A stretch of DNA of 64,000 nucleotides from the NCBI RefSeq assembly GCF_042678945.1, contig NZ_JBHTLM010000010.1, forward strand, positions 62,001 through 126,000. Direction: 5' to 3'. The notes under the pieces are model-generated. The model was not told where the DNA came from. It was given only the letters and a program-made list of their open reading frames with translations, and searched no databases. Below are positions 8,379 through 16,614 of this stretch, piece after piece; position 1 is the first letter of the stretch; every line of letters starts with the position of its first letter. The DNA comes from Fontibacillus puldeungensis (GTDB lineage: Bacteria > Bacillota > Bacilli > Paenibacillales > Paenibacillaceae). The translations under genes and the position numbers were made by a program.

Positions 8379-8416
8379 GTGCCATCCCCCTTATCTGAAT
8401 TGGTAAAATCTATATG

Positions 8417-8464
8417 AAATGAGCATCAAATGTGCATTTTTTGATTTGTTTTGCTCATTTGAGC
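8417..8464. promoter_or_regulatory. Candidate DeoR operator in the ugpC promoter region
   Basis: AAATGAGCA (8417-8425) is repeated in inverse orientation as TGCTCATTT (8452-8460). The second half is part of a perfect 12-bp palindrome, GCTCATTTGAGC (8453-8464). The pair lies 40-85 bp upstream of ugpC in the divergent ugpC/deoR gap. The remainder of the gap (to 8833) shows a short palindrome GGGAAAATCCC near 8622 and no convincing gene. Assignment to the adjacent regulator is inference. Confidence 0.45.
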
Positions 8465-8833
8465 TTACTTTGATTGTAGAACCCATTCGTTTCGGGAATA
8501 TAAGGACAAAATCAAGGATATGTAAACATGCTCAGAAGCACTTGACCGGACTAGTAAAGGGGGAGGAGCAAGGCAAGTTTTTTAATAGGAAGAAAGTTAA
8601 TTGCGATCATGGAGAACCTACGGGAAAATCCCCTAAAATAACCGGGAAAATCGCCAATAATCGCGAATAGTCGCGGAAAATAGCCTCACATAACAGTGAA
8701 GATTGTATATTTGTTAACACGCAGCAAATATTTCTCCGGTAAAATCGATGTAAGTGTAAATAGGAAAGCCGAAAAATTTCAATAAAGATGTGCGCATTTT
8801 TGCGCATTTGATCTTGGGGAAGGAAGATGGGCC

Positions 8834-9595
8834 TTGCTGGCTGCGGAAAGAAAACGACGCATTGTGGAGTATGTCAGACAGTATCGAACCGCCACGGTGG
8901 CGATGCTGGCTGCGGAATTTAACGTTCATAGCGCGACCATTCGCCGGGATTTGGCAGAGATCGAGCAGGAGGGCATGCTGAGCAGAACGCACGGGGGCGT
9001 CGTTATGGAACAGTGGACGCATGACGAGCCCTCTTTTCAAGAACGAAGAAATCAGCATCTAGAGGAGAAGATACGCATTGGCCGTCACGCTGCTTCGTTG
9101 GTAGAGGACGGGGAGAACATCATCATTGATTCGGGTACAACTACACTACACATCGCTACCCATCTCGTCAATCGCTCTAATGTCACTGTCATCACGAACG
9201 ATATGAACATAGCCGTCGAACTGCGCGATGCGCCGGGCATTAGGGTAATTCTCACGGGTGGGGAGTTGTATCCGTCAAGCTATATGCTTAACGGTATGTT
9301 CACGGATCATGTTCTGAAGTCATTGCATGTGGAGAAGGCTTTTATCGGAACGCCGGCACTGCATCCCCAGTACGGTCTAATGCATCCGGAAGCGCTGCTG
9401 GTGCCTGCCAAGCAAAGAATGATCGAGGCGGCCGGGGAAATTATCGTAGTCTGCGACCATACCAAAATCGGCAAGCTCTCCCTGCATACCGTTGCTCCGA
9501 ACAGTGCCATCCACACCCTGATTACGGGGGAAGAGGCGACGGATTTCGACGTGAAGCCGTTTCAGGAGCGGGGGATGACCGTTTACCGGGTTTAA
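8834..9595 (+). CDS. DeoR-family transcriptional regulator of the ugp operon
   Basis: This 253-residue regulator has an N-terminal DeoR winged helix-turn-helix (RKRRIVEYV, then HSATIRRDLAEIEQEG near residues 30-45, and RTHGG). The C-terminal sugar-phosphate sensing domain shows the DSGTTT phosphate-binding loop. Members usually repress sugar-phosphate catabolism and are released by a phosphorylated sugar, here plausibly a glycerol phosphate. The start is a TTG preceded by GGGGAAGGA; the in-frame protein begins MLAAERKRR as is usual for the family, while the nearby ATG at 8827 is out of frame. It is divergent from ugpC, the usual place for a local regulator. Confidence 0.87.
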   Translation: MLAAERKRRIVEYVRQYRTATVAMLAAEFNVHSATIRRDLAEIEQEGMLSRTHGGVVMEQWTHDEPSFQERRNQHLEEKIRIGRHAASLVEDGENIIIDSGTTTLHIATHLVNRSNVTVITNDMNIAVELRDAPGIRVILTGGELYPSSYMLNGMFTDHVLKSLHVEKAFIGTPALHPQYGLMHPEALLVPAKQRMIEAAGEIIVVCDHTKIGKLSLHTVAPNSAIHTLITGEEATDFDVKPFQERGMTVYRV

Positions 9596-9662
9596 ACCGG
9601 GCATAGTTTGTCACTGGATAAGACTTGACTTGGACGACGCCACACGATAGCCTAGGGGGCCG

Positions 9663-9905
9663 TAACGAACCTGAGACACACGATATTCGCCTCATTGTGC
9701 AGTCCCATCGACATCCCCAGGCTAACGAACTCAGGACACGCTATTCGCCTCATTTTGGCGGTTTTCCCAAGCTAACGAACTCAGGACACCTTATTTAGCG
9801 CCAGAGGCACCCTTTTGTCATCTTTTGAGCCAAATAAGGCCGCTGGAGTTCGTTAGATTCTCAAATCCGCATTTTTGCCTGCAATAACGCTTACTCAGTT
9901 CGTTG
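9663..9905. repeat. Phased 21-mer array, family 2 (five units)
   Basis: Units start at 9663, 9723, 9773, 9835 and 9885. Units 2 and 3 begin TAACGAACTCAGGACAC; units 4 and 5 are the same motif in inverse orientation (ending GTTCGTTA and GTTCGTTG). Steps between units 2 to 5 are 50, 62 and 50 bp; unit 1 is 23 bp long and about 60 bp upstream. The sequence is unrelated to family 1 but the unit length and alternating spacing are the same. It lies between convergent deoR and bdhA. Confidence 0.75.
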
Positions 9906-9960
9906 CAGATCCACCCTGCCCCCGCCCCGAAACTCGGGACTTGAATCCACTCGGATGCAT

Positions 9961-10025
9961 AGAGGGAGTCCCTCTTTTTGCCAGCTCAAAGCAAATCACT
10001 ACACCACCCGCAGGTGGTTTTTTAT
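9961..10025 (+). terminator. Two tandem plus-strand terminator-like hairpins
   Basis: The first hairpin pairs AGAGGG with CCCTCT (9961-9974) and is followed by five T. The second pairs CCACC (10004-10008) with GGTGG (10013-10017) and is followed by six T. They lie about 370 nt after the deoR stop and beyond the family 2 array, so deoR transcripts may run through that array. Confidence 0.55.
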
Positions 10026-10054
10026 TTCGCACGCTTCGCTTACTTAAGCCACAA

Positions 10055-10085
10055 CAAAAACCGGACCCCATAAAGGGACCCGGCT
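10055..10085 (-). terminator. bdhA terminator
   Basis: On the minus strand, CCGGGTCCC pairs with the GGGGTCCGG side across a short TTTAT loop and is followed by five T. It lies 16 nt after the bdhA stop. Confidence 0.8.
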
Positions 10086-10100
10086 TCTCTATAATGAAGC

Positions 10101-11147
10101 TTATTCAGGTTTCACCAAAATTTTGACTTGGTTGCGTTCTTTCAGCAGACCTTCAAAACCTTCTTCGACCGCTTGATCCAGCTTAATGCGTTTAGTTACC
10201 AGCTTGTCGGCGCTGAAATAGCCCTGTTCCATCAGGCTGATAACTGCCGGGAATACATCACGGTAGCCGATGATACCGGTCACGGTGCGTTCTTTCAGAA
10301 CAATGTTTTGCGGATGGATTGAGGCTTCTTTTTCGAAGATGCTGACGATCATTGTTTCTCCACCGATTTTCGTGGAGTTGATCGCTTGGGTCAGCACCGG
10401 AGGTACCCCGGTAACCTCAAACGATACGTCGACCCCGCCTTGCGTCCGTTTGTGGATTTCCGCAACAGCATCATATTGCTTAGGATCGATGACGATCGCT
10501 CCCATTTCCGCCGCTTTCTGTTTTCGTTCTTCCGACAGCTCGACCGCATAGATTTCAGAGGCACCCGCTGCCTTTAATGCTTCAATTACAAGCAGACCAA
10601 TAGGGCCCGTACCGAATACAACGACTTTGTCGCCAACTTTAAGTTTACTAGAGCGTACAGCATGCAACGCAACTGCAGACGGCTCAACGAGAGCACCCTG
10701 CTCGTACGATACTGTATCAGGAATTTTGTGAATCATAACTTCCGGTACGGCTGCGTATTCGGAGAATCCACCACCCCCGCCGGACAGTCCATAAAAGCCC
10801 ATCTTATCGCACAGATTGTATTTGCCCTGTTTGCAGGCCTCGCATGTTCCGCAGGAATAGATCGGTTCCACTACCACGCGATCTCCGACAGATGCCCGAG
10901 TGACGCCTTCACCGACTTCAACCACTTGTCCGGAAAATTCATGCCCCATCACAATCGGAGCTTTATCGCCGCTGAGCGGATGAGTTTCAAGCGGGATAAA
11001 AATCGGCCCCGCCGTATACTCGTGCAAGTCACTTCCACAAATACCGCACCACTCGACCTTTATTTTAACTTCGCCTTTAGCTGGCTTAGGTTCCTCAATG
11101 TTCTCAAGTCTCAAGTCTTTGACACCATGCCATCTTAGCGCTTTCAT
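10101..11147 (-). CDS. bdhA: Zinc-dependent (R,R)-butanediol dehydrogenase
   Basis: This 348-residue medium-chain dehydrogenase resembles B. subtilis BdhA. The catalytic zinc site is visible in CGICGSDLHE (Cys near 37) and GHEFSG (His near 70). The structural zinc cysteines are in CGTCEACKQGKYNLCD, and the NAD-binding loop is GTGPIGLL near residue 178. It interconverts acetoin and 2,3-butanediol with NAD in overflow metabolism. Sorbitol or threonine dehydrogenase activity cannot be excluded from sequence alone, but the GFYGLSGGGGGF insert favours BdhA. It is monocistronic, with its own terminator; AGGGG lies 10 nt before the ATG. Confidence 0.82.
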   Translation of the reverse strand: MKALRWHGVKDLRLENIEEPKPAKGEVKIKVEWCGICGSDLHEYTAGPIFIPLETHPLSGDKAPIVMGHEFSGQVVEVGEGVTRASVGDRVVVEPIYSCGTCEACKQGKYNLCDKMGFYGLSGGGGGFSEYAAVPEVMIHKIPDTVSYEQGALVEPSAVALHAVRSSKLKVGDKVVVFGTGPIGLLVIEALKAAGASEIYAVELSEERKQKAAEMGAIVIDPKQYDAVAEIHKRTQGGVDVSFEVTGVPPVLTQAINSTKIGGETMIVSIFEKEASIHPQNIVLKERTVTGIIGYRDVFPAVISLMEQGYFSADKLVTKRIKLDQAVEEGFEGLLKERNQVKILVKPE

Positions 11148-11344
11148 AAAACGTCATCCCCTAAATAGATTTGTAAAACTTCCATCTATTAGGGTACTCC
11201 TAATTTTAAAAGATTTAAAGTTATTTATTAAAATTTTATTATTTTTTGACTATGAAATGCAGCATGCCGTAGAGGCAGTACGAGGGGGATAAGTAGGGTT
11301 AACAAGCAGAGTCGCCATACCAAGCAGGATAATATGGAGCCTAA

Positions 11345-11392
11345 TGCGGACGGAAAAGGAAAAAGAGGCAAGTCCTTTTCCGCCCGCGTAGG
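11345..11392 (-). terminator. Stem-loop downstream of the chemoreceptor gene
   Basis: CGGAAAAGG and CCTTTTCCG form a 9-bp stem with a pyrimidine-rich loop on the minus strand. There is no clear T run after it, so termination is only a guess. The gap 11148-11403 otherwise holds the AT-rich bdhA promoter region. Confidence 0.35.
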
Positions 11393-11403
11393 CGTTCTTA
11401 TGT

Positions 11404-13095
11404 CTAGGAAACTTTAAACTTACTAAGCACCTGATGCAGCTCGTGAGATATTTGCGAGAGCACCGAGCAGGAGCGGTTGACCTCTGCCACTGCGGTGAGC
11501 TGATTTGCTGCTGAAGCCGCAACTTCCTCGGCGGAGGCGCCTGTATCGCGAGCGATATCTGCGATAACATTGACGGAGGCGGTCACTTCCTCCACCCCGG
11601 CGGAAATTTGCTCGGCCGCTGCGGCAAGCTGCTCAATCAAATCGGCGATGTGTCCGCTAGATTTAAGTATCTCCGCAAAGCTTCGGTCTGTCTCCTCCGT
11701 GATTTCAATCCCGGACTTCACTTCCCGGATAACCCCACCCATCGCCTGAAGGGATTCACGAATATTCTCTTCAATCTCTCCCATTACCTCGGCAATATGG
11801 TCCGAGGATGCCCCGGACTGTTCCGCCAGCTTTCTGATTTCCGTCGCAACGACGGCAAAGCCTCGGCCCTCTTGACCAGCGCGAGCCGCTTCAATGGACG
11901 CGTTTAACGCAAGCAGATTCGTTTGCTTGGACACGCCTTGAATCGCTTCAATCATCTCGGCGATTTTCTGCGATTTCTCGTTCAGCAGACGGATGGATGA
12001 ACTGCTGGACTGAACGGAGCGATCGATAGAGCCCATCTGTTCCACCACCTGGCGGACCTGTTCGCCGCCTACCTCGGCTTGACGACGCGATTGCCCCGCC
12101 GCTTCGGCGGCTTCCGCAGCATGCTCGGCAATATTTTGCACGCCAATGGCAATCTCCTCAAAAGCTCTGGCATTCTCCATCGTACTCTGCGTTTGGTTTT
12201 CCGCCCCTTGGGCCACTTGATCAATCGCTGCAGCGATTACCGTAGATTCCTCCGTCGTTTTATCCGACGCCGCATGCAGCTCCTTCGCCGACTGGGCTAC
12301 TTTTTCGGAAGCCAGCAGACCGCTCTGCACCAATTCCCTCAAATTGCTGCCCATCTGGTTAAAGCTATGGCCCAGCTTTCCGATTTCATCCCGGGATGCA
12401 TCCGTAACTACCGAGGTAAAGTCGCCTTCTCCGGCGTCCTCCATCGCTTTAGCTACAGCGCCCAGACGTTTGTTGATTCTCCCTATGTATAACACAACTA
12501 CAACAATGGATATGACAATGGCCACCGCGAACACGATTACAAAACGCTGAATGAATGACTTTTGGATGACGTCAATCAAATGCTGCGGAGCACCTACATA
12601 GAAAATGCCAATTACGCTGCCGTCCTTGCCTTTAACCGGCTGATAGGCAGCTTGATATGTTTTACCGACAACGACGGCCTCTCCAAAATAACTCTGACCG
12701 CCTGTCAGAACCTTTTCGGCCACTTTATCCGAGACCTTCGTGCCCACCGATCTTTTTCCATCCTGGAGCACATTGGTGGAAGCCCGCGTATCCCCCTGAA
12801 AAATCGTCACGGTATCCCCCGTCAGCTTCCCGATCTCATCGACCATTTCATAATTTTCATTGATTTTTACTTCACCTTTATACAAGGCATCGTCATGAAT
12901 TTGCCAATCACCGGGATACCTGCTATCAACGTAACGCATGGCCAGCTCCAAATCACTTTTTGCCTTAGCTGTCGCAAACGTCTTAATCCCCTTCTCCATT
13001 TGCCCTACAGCTACATAACTAATTGCCGCGGAAAAAGCCAACAAAATTCCAATTACGATCAAGCTAATTTTTGTCCCGATGCTTCGAAAATTCAT
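11404..13095 (-). CDS. Methyl-accepting chemotaxis protein
   Basis: The 563-residue chemoreceptor starts at an ATG at 13095 (MNFRSIGTK) with GGGAGG upstream. A longer open frame reaches 13233, but it would run through the terminator of the upstream gene and is rejected. Order: transmembrane helix 1 (about 8-30), periplasmic-type single Cache sensor (ending FYVGAP), transmembrane helix 2 (about 190-212), HAMP, then a long coiled-coil signalling domain with the hairpin tip QTNLLALNASIEAARAGQ. It relays a ligand signal to CheA/CheW. The ligand is unknown. No chemotaxis genes are adjacent. Confidence 0.92.
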   Translation of the reverse strand: MNFRSIGTKISLIVIGILLAFSAAISYVAVGQMEKGIKTFATAKAKSDLELAMRYVDSRYPGDWQIHDDALYKGEVKINENYEMVDEIGKLTGDTVTIFQGDTRASTNVLQDGKRSVGTKVSDKVAEKVLTGGQSYFGEAVVVGKTYQAAYQPVKGKDGSVIGIFYVGAPQHLIDVIQKSFIQRFVIVFAVAIVISIVVVVLYIGRINKRLGAVAKAMEDAGEGDFTSVVTDASRDEIGKLGHSFNQMGSNLRELVQSGLLASEKVAQSAKELHAASDKTTEESTVIAAAIDQVAQGAENQTQSTMENARAFEEIAIGVQNIAEHAAEAAEAAGQSRRQAEVGGEQVRQVVEQMGSIDRSVQSSSSSIRLLNEKSQKIAEMIEAIQGVSKQTNLLALNASIEAARAGQEGRGFAVVATEIRKLAEQSGASSDHIAEVMGEIEENIRESLQAMGGVIREVKSGIEITEETDRSFAEILKSSGHIADLIEQLAAAAEQISAGVEEVTASVNVIADIARDTGASAEEVAASAANQLTAVAEVNRSCSVLSQISHELHQVLSKFKVS

Positions 13096-13159
13096 TACCT
13101 TCTGCCTCCCCTCACATGTTGTAATCATCATAGAGCAAACCATCAAAATATAGTAGAAA

Positions 13160-13202
13160 AGAAAAACCCAGCATCCCCACATTTTAGGGGCCTGGGCTTC
13201 TC
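13160..13202 (-). terminator. Terminator of the 92-residue protein gene
   Basis: CCCAG...CTGGG with an inner CCCC/GGGG pair forms a strong stem. T-rich tracts flank it on both strands (GGGTTTTTCTTTTC on the minus strand). It sits 12 nt after the stop at 13214 and inside the rejected N-terminal extension of the chemoreceptor frame. Confidence 0.8.
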
Positions 13203-13213
13203 TTTTTTCGACG

Positions 13214-13492
13214 CTAATCAAGATATCCGGCAAGTCCTTTTTCCATCAAGTAATCCATCTCCAAGTCGAGGATCGACTCTACCGTTAATTCGTCCAGCTT
13301 CAAGTCATGACGGCTCAGTACATAATCAACTAGTTCGTCGCTATCAATGTCAACCTCATCCTTTGCGCCTTTATGCGCGTTGTTGATGAAGTCCGCCTCA
13401 TGTCCCAGTACAAGCCGAATATGCTCCGGGGACGCTTTAGAGCGGCTGGCAATATACTCGACGAGCTCCTGTTCGTTCACTTGATCACTCAT
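13214..13492 (-). CDS. Small helical protein with an internal duplication
   Basis: I do not recognise this 92-residue acidic protein. It contains two related halves: ELVEYIASRSK...IRLVLGHEADFI and ELVDYVLSRHD...VESILDLEMDYLM, about 45 residues apart, which suggests a duplicated helical hairpin. There is no signal peptide or membrane segment, so it is probably cytoplasmic. The start at 13492 is chosen because AAAGGAG lies 8 nt upstream; an ATG nine bases earlier overlaps that ribosome site. It has its own terminator and lies between the phosphodiesterase and chemoreceptor genes. Confidence 0.7.
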   Translation of the reverse strand: MSDQVNEQELVEYIASRSKASPEHIRLVLGHEADFINNAHKGAKDEVDIDSDELVDYVLSRHDLKLDELTVESILDLEMDYLMEKGLAGYLD

Positions 13493-13589
13493 TAGGGCCA
13501 TCTCCTTTTATATAAGATGCTTCCAGTTCCTGTTTTCCAGAAATCTCATGCATTTTATTATCGTAACAGAAATCGCCCGGCATTATCCA

Positions 13590-13633
13590 AAAATTTCAGG
13601 GTTCCACCCAGCAGCCACCAGCATCAACCCTGA
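13590..13633 (-). terminator. Terminator overlapping the end of the phosphodiesterase gene
   Basis: On the minus strand CAGGGTT (13632-13626) pairs with AACCCTG (13603-13597), followed by AAATTTTTGG. The first arm overlaps the stop codon of the gene. Confidence 0.6.
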
Positions 13634-15234
13634 GCGACTACTTTCCAGTTATGGTCACACGCCGCTGTAATCGTTTCGCGCCGCAAAATATACTCGGCAA
13701 CCAGCTCCGCCGCATCGCTTAGAATCTCCTTGACGACCGGTTTCCCACAGTACATGTCATAATTTCCGCCTCCACCGGCACGGTAATTATTCATCACCAC
13801 ATCGAACTCCTCGTCCTCCCGAATGTCTACACCATTCCGAGCGAATTGAACGACTCGTTGACCAATCGGGCGGGACACATCCAGCACATACTCGATGCCT
13901 TCCCACATATCGTAGTTGTAGTGCTGCGCCTTCGGCTCAATATATGCCGGGTTTACATCGATCTCCCCATCCGTGCCAATCACGAAATAATTCGCTGTCT
14001 GCTCCAATGCCTCGCGGATATCCCGCCCCGTCAGCCGCAAAACTGTCAGCGTATTGGGATACATAAAGTTCGTCAGGACGTCTCGCATCGTGATGCTGCC
14101 TTGAAAACCTTTGGATTCATTGCTAAGTAGCGAGGCATTTGAAATCTCCACACCAGATGCCTCCATTTGAACCCTATTCACGAACTCCATAAAAGGGTTA
14201 TCGGCTAGCCGGCAGGCCAGCGGGCTGTGAATCGTCATGTCTCCAGTAACCTGACCGATCGGCTGATCCAGCCATTCCTGGGTTTCGGATTCCAGCTCCA
14301 AAGCCAGTTCCAATACGGCTGTGTCTGCCGCTACTGTCTCATCTGGGTACAGCAGCTCGGCCTGTCGCCGAACAATGCTCCATTTGCCGCCTTCTTCCTT
14401 ATTGAAATGAACGGTGATTTTGCCGAGCGCTTGCCCGTTGCATCCTGGCTGTATAACCATAACGCCGCCAATTTCCTCCGCGATATAACGGTGTTGGTGC
14501 CCGGTAATCAAAACGTCAATCCCGGGAACTTCCATGCACATCGCATATCCTTGATTTTCTCCAGTCAGCCGTTCCGCTGGTTCCCCCGTACGCAAATCCC
14601 GTTCGAAGCCGCCATGGTAAGAAACAACGAGCAAATCCGGCTGCTCTCCCTGGCGAATCCGAGGCACCCACTGTTTTGCAGTTTCCAGCGCATCCTGGAA
14701 TACCAGTCCCTCAATATGCCTTGGATTCTCCCAATGGGGGATGTAATGCGTCGTGACGCCCAAAATAGCGATTTTTATCCCTGACTCCGTCGTTTTCACG
14801 ATATAAGGCTTGCCGAAGGCCGGCTGCTGTCCGTTCCCTCTATCCAAAATTCCTGCCGACAGCCACGGAAAATTCGAATCCGCCATGACGCGGCGAAGTT
14901 CATCCATACCATAATTGAATTCATGATTTCCCGGCACAGCCGCATCATAGCCTAACGCATTCAGCACCTTGACCGACGGGTGAGTCTCTTCCTTATGCTT
15001 CATATAAAAGGAACAAAGCGGTGTCCCCTGAATGATGTCCCCATTATCTATCAGCAAACCATTTTGCGACTTCTCGCGTTCACTGCGGATCATCGTCGCC
15101 AGCTTGGCCAGCCCAAGGCTGCGCTCATCACGAGAACGGTAATCAGTTGGATAAATGTATCCGTGAATATCGCTCGTTACCAGAACTTCACACGTCGCTT
15201 GCAGACCGTTTTCCCCACCCATGTTTATTTTCAC
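13624..15234 (-). CDS. CpdB/UshA-type metallophosphoesterase (5'-nucleotidase / 2',3'-cyclic phosphodiesterase)
   Basis: The 536-residue protein has a calcineurin-like N-terminal domain with SDIHGYIYP (motif I), NGDIIQGTP, GNHEFNYG, the His in SYHGGFE, and TGHQHR. A C-terminal 5'-nucleotidase domain follows, ending near NNYRAGGGGNYDMY. Such enzymes use two metals to hydrolyse nucleoside 2',3'-cyclic phosphates and 5'-nucleotides. Unlike many relatives there is no signal peptide, so it is predicted to be cytoplasmic. The start is GTG with GGAG 8 nt upstream. It is divergent from phnD, consistent with a shared phosphorus-scavenging theme. Confidence 0.85.
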   Translation of the reverse strand: MKINMGGENGLQATCEVLVTSDIHGYIYPTDYRSRDERSLGLAKLATMIRSEREKSQNGLLIDNGDIIQGTPLCSFYMKHKEETHPSVKVLNALGYDAAVPGNHEFNYGMDELRRVMADSNFPWLSAGILDRGNGQQPAFGKPYIVKTTESGIKIAILGVTTHYIPHWENPRHIEGLVFQDALETAKQWVPRIRQGEQPDLLVVSYHGGFERDLRTGEPAERLTGENQGYAMCMEVPGIDVLITGHQHRYIAEEIGGVMVIQPGCNGQALGKITVHFNKEEGGKWSIVRRQAELLYPDETVAADTAVLELALELESETQEWLDQPIGQVTGDMTIHSPLACRLADNPFMEFVNRVQMEASGVEISNASLLSNESKGFQGSITMRDVLTNFMYPNTLTVLRLTGRDIREALEQTANYFVIGTDGEIDVNPAYIEPKAQHYNYDMWEGIEYVLDVSRPIGQRVVQFARNGVDIREDEEFDVVMNNYRAGGGGNYDMYCGKPVVKEILSDAAELVAEYILRRETITAACDHNWKVVAQG

Positions 15235-15444
15235 AATAAATTCTCCGCCCCTCTATGTCACAATATTACAATTGGATAATTCTAGCATCATATATGTTCA
15301 TTCTAGCAAAGAAATTAAAGATTTATGTAAAAACTGAATAATCCAAATTTTACGTCCGATTGACTTCCGGTTGGTGGCCCGTTAATAAATCTCTTTTATA
15401 TTAATCAGGTAACCAAAAAATAGAATTGCTTGGAGGTCATCTGA

Positions 15445-16455
15445 TTGAAAAGAATCGCGAAGCTTATTTTGCCTTTATTCTTGAGCATTTCCGTCATCAG
15501 CGCATGCGGCAACAACGCCCCGGCCAATACAAGCGGGAACGCATCCGCCGAAAGTAAGACCAATGCAACAGCGGCGAACGCCAACAGTAATTCCGACAGC
15601 AATACGGAAAAAAAATCTACCGATACCGGTTATGTACCTGAAAAGCTGACCGTTCAATTCGTCCCTTCGCAAAATGCGGATACGCTTGAAGCAAAAGCTA
15701 AACCGCTGGAAAAATTGCTGTCCGATCGCCTTGGCATTCCGGTAACAGTTAGCGTATCGACCGACTACAATACGATCATTGAAGCCATGGCTTCCAAGCA
15801 AGTGGATGTTGGCTTCCTGCCACCAACCGCTTATGTACTGGCGAAAGAGAAAGGCGCTGCAGAAGTTATGCTGCAAGCTCAGCGTTTTGGGGTTGAAGAT
15901 GCGACGGGAGCTCCTACGGATAAACTGGTTGATTTTTATAAATCGATGATCATCGTTAAGAAGGATTCGCCGATTAAATCGGTAAAAGATCTGAAAGGCA
16001 AAAAGATCGCTTACCAAAACGTGACCTCCTCGGCAGGTTATGTATGGCCTGCTGCTAAGCTGATGGATGAAGGAATTGACCCGCTTTCCGACGTTACACC
16101 GGTAACCGTAAAAGGTCATGACCAAGCTGTTATCGCCGTACTGAATGGCGATGTCGATGCAGCCGCTATTTTCCAGGACGCTCGTAACACAGTGAAGAAA
16201 GATTTCCCGAAAGTATTTGATGATACGCGTGTAATCACCTATACCGAGCCGATTCCGAACGACACCATTTCCGTACGCTCCGACATGAGCCCGGAATGGG
16301 TGCAAAAGCTGAAAGATGCTTTTATTGCCATCGGTAAAGATGAAGAAGGCCATAAGGTCATCGCTGACATCTACACGCACGAAGGCTATGTAGAATCCAA
16401 TGACAGTAAGTTTGATATCGTTCGTGAATACAACAAGAAGGTAAAAACCGAGTAG
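15445..16455 (+). CDS. phnD: Phosphonate/phosphate-type ABC solute-binding lipoprotein
   Basis: The 336-residue lipoprotein has signal segment KLILPLFLSISVISAC (lipobox Cys near residue 21), a Ser/Asn/Thr-rich linker of about 40 residues, and a PhnD-type periplasmic-binding domain. The domain includes QVDVGFLPPTAYV and the YQNVTSSAGYVWPA ligand-loop region. It captures phosphonates or another phosphorus oxyanion for PhnE/PhnC; the exact ligand is not readable. The start is a TTG eight nt after GGAGG. A hairpin pair separates it from phnC, so the binding protein may be made in excess. Confidence 0.88.
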   Translation: MKRIAKLILPLFLSISVISACGNNAPANTSGNASAESKTNATAANANSNSDSNTEKKSTDTGYVPEKLTVQFVPSQNADTLEAKAKPLEKLLSDRLGIPVTVSVSTDYNTIIEAMASKQVDVGFLPPTAYVLAKEKGAAEVMLQAQRFGVEDATGAPTDKLVDFYKSMIIVKKDSPIKSVKDLKGKKIAYQNVTSSAGYVWPAAKLMDEGIDPLSDVTPVTVKGHDQAVIAVLNGDVDAAAIFQDARNTVKKDFPKVFDDTRVITYTEPIPNDTISVRSDMSPEWVQKLKDAFIAIGKDEEGHKVIADIYTHEGYVESNDSKFDIVREYNKKVKTE

Positions 16456-16490
16456 TCGTTTGGCTGAACCAAACAACCCAATCCCGATAA

Positions 16491-16582
16491 ATCATGCCGT
16501 CCCCCCTACTCGTAATTCGGCATGATAAGTTGATGCGAGCCAGTCGGAGTGCCCTGCACTCGGGCTGGCTATGCGTTTTTTT
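16491..16582 (+). terminator. Two hairpins between phnD and phnC (attenuating terminator)
   Basis: The first stem pairs ATCATGCCG with CGGCATGAT (16491-16527). The second pairs AGCCAG...AGTGC with GCACT...CTGGCT (16538-16570) and is followed by seven T. This resembles a partial terminator, which would set phnD transcript above phnCEE. Confidence 0.7.
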
Positions 16583-16614
16583 AAAAGATAAACTCTCATA
16601 AAGGATGGTCCTCA

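Noticed and set aside
8419..8670. 83-codon frame in the ugpC/deoR gap
   Set aside because: No ribosome site, overlaps the candidate operator and promoter region, no recognisable motif.
9900..9990. tRNA-like segment after the family 2 array
   Set aside because: The CGAAACTCGGGA-like stretch does not fold into a cloverleaf with proper arm lengths; no tRNA was seen anywhere.
13096..13233. N-terminal extension of the chemoreceptor
   Set aside because: It would run through the terminator at 13160-13202; GGGAGG before 13095 and the usual MCP start support the shorter form.
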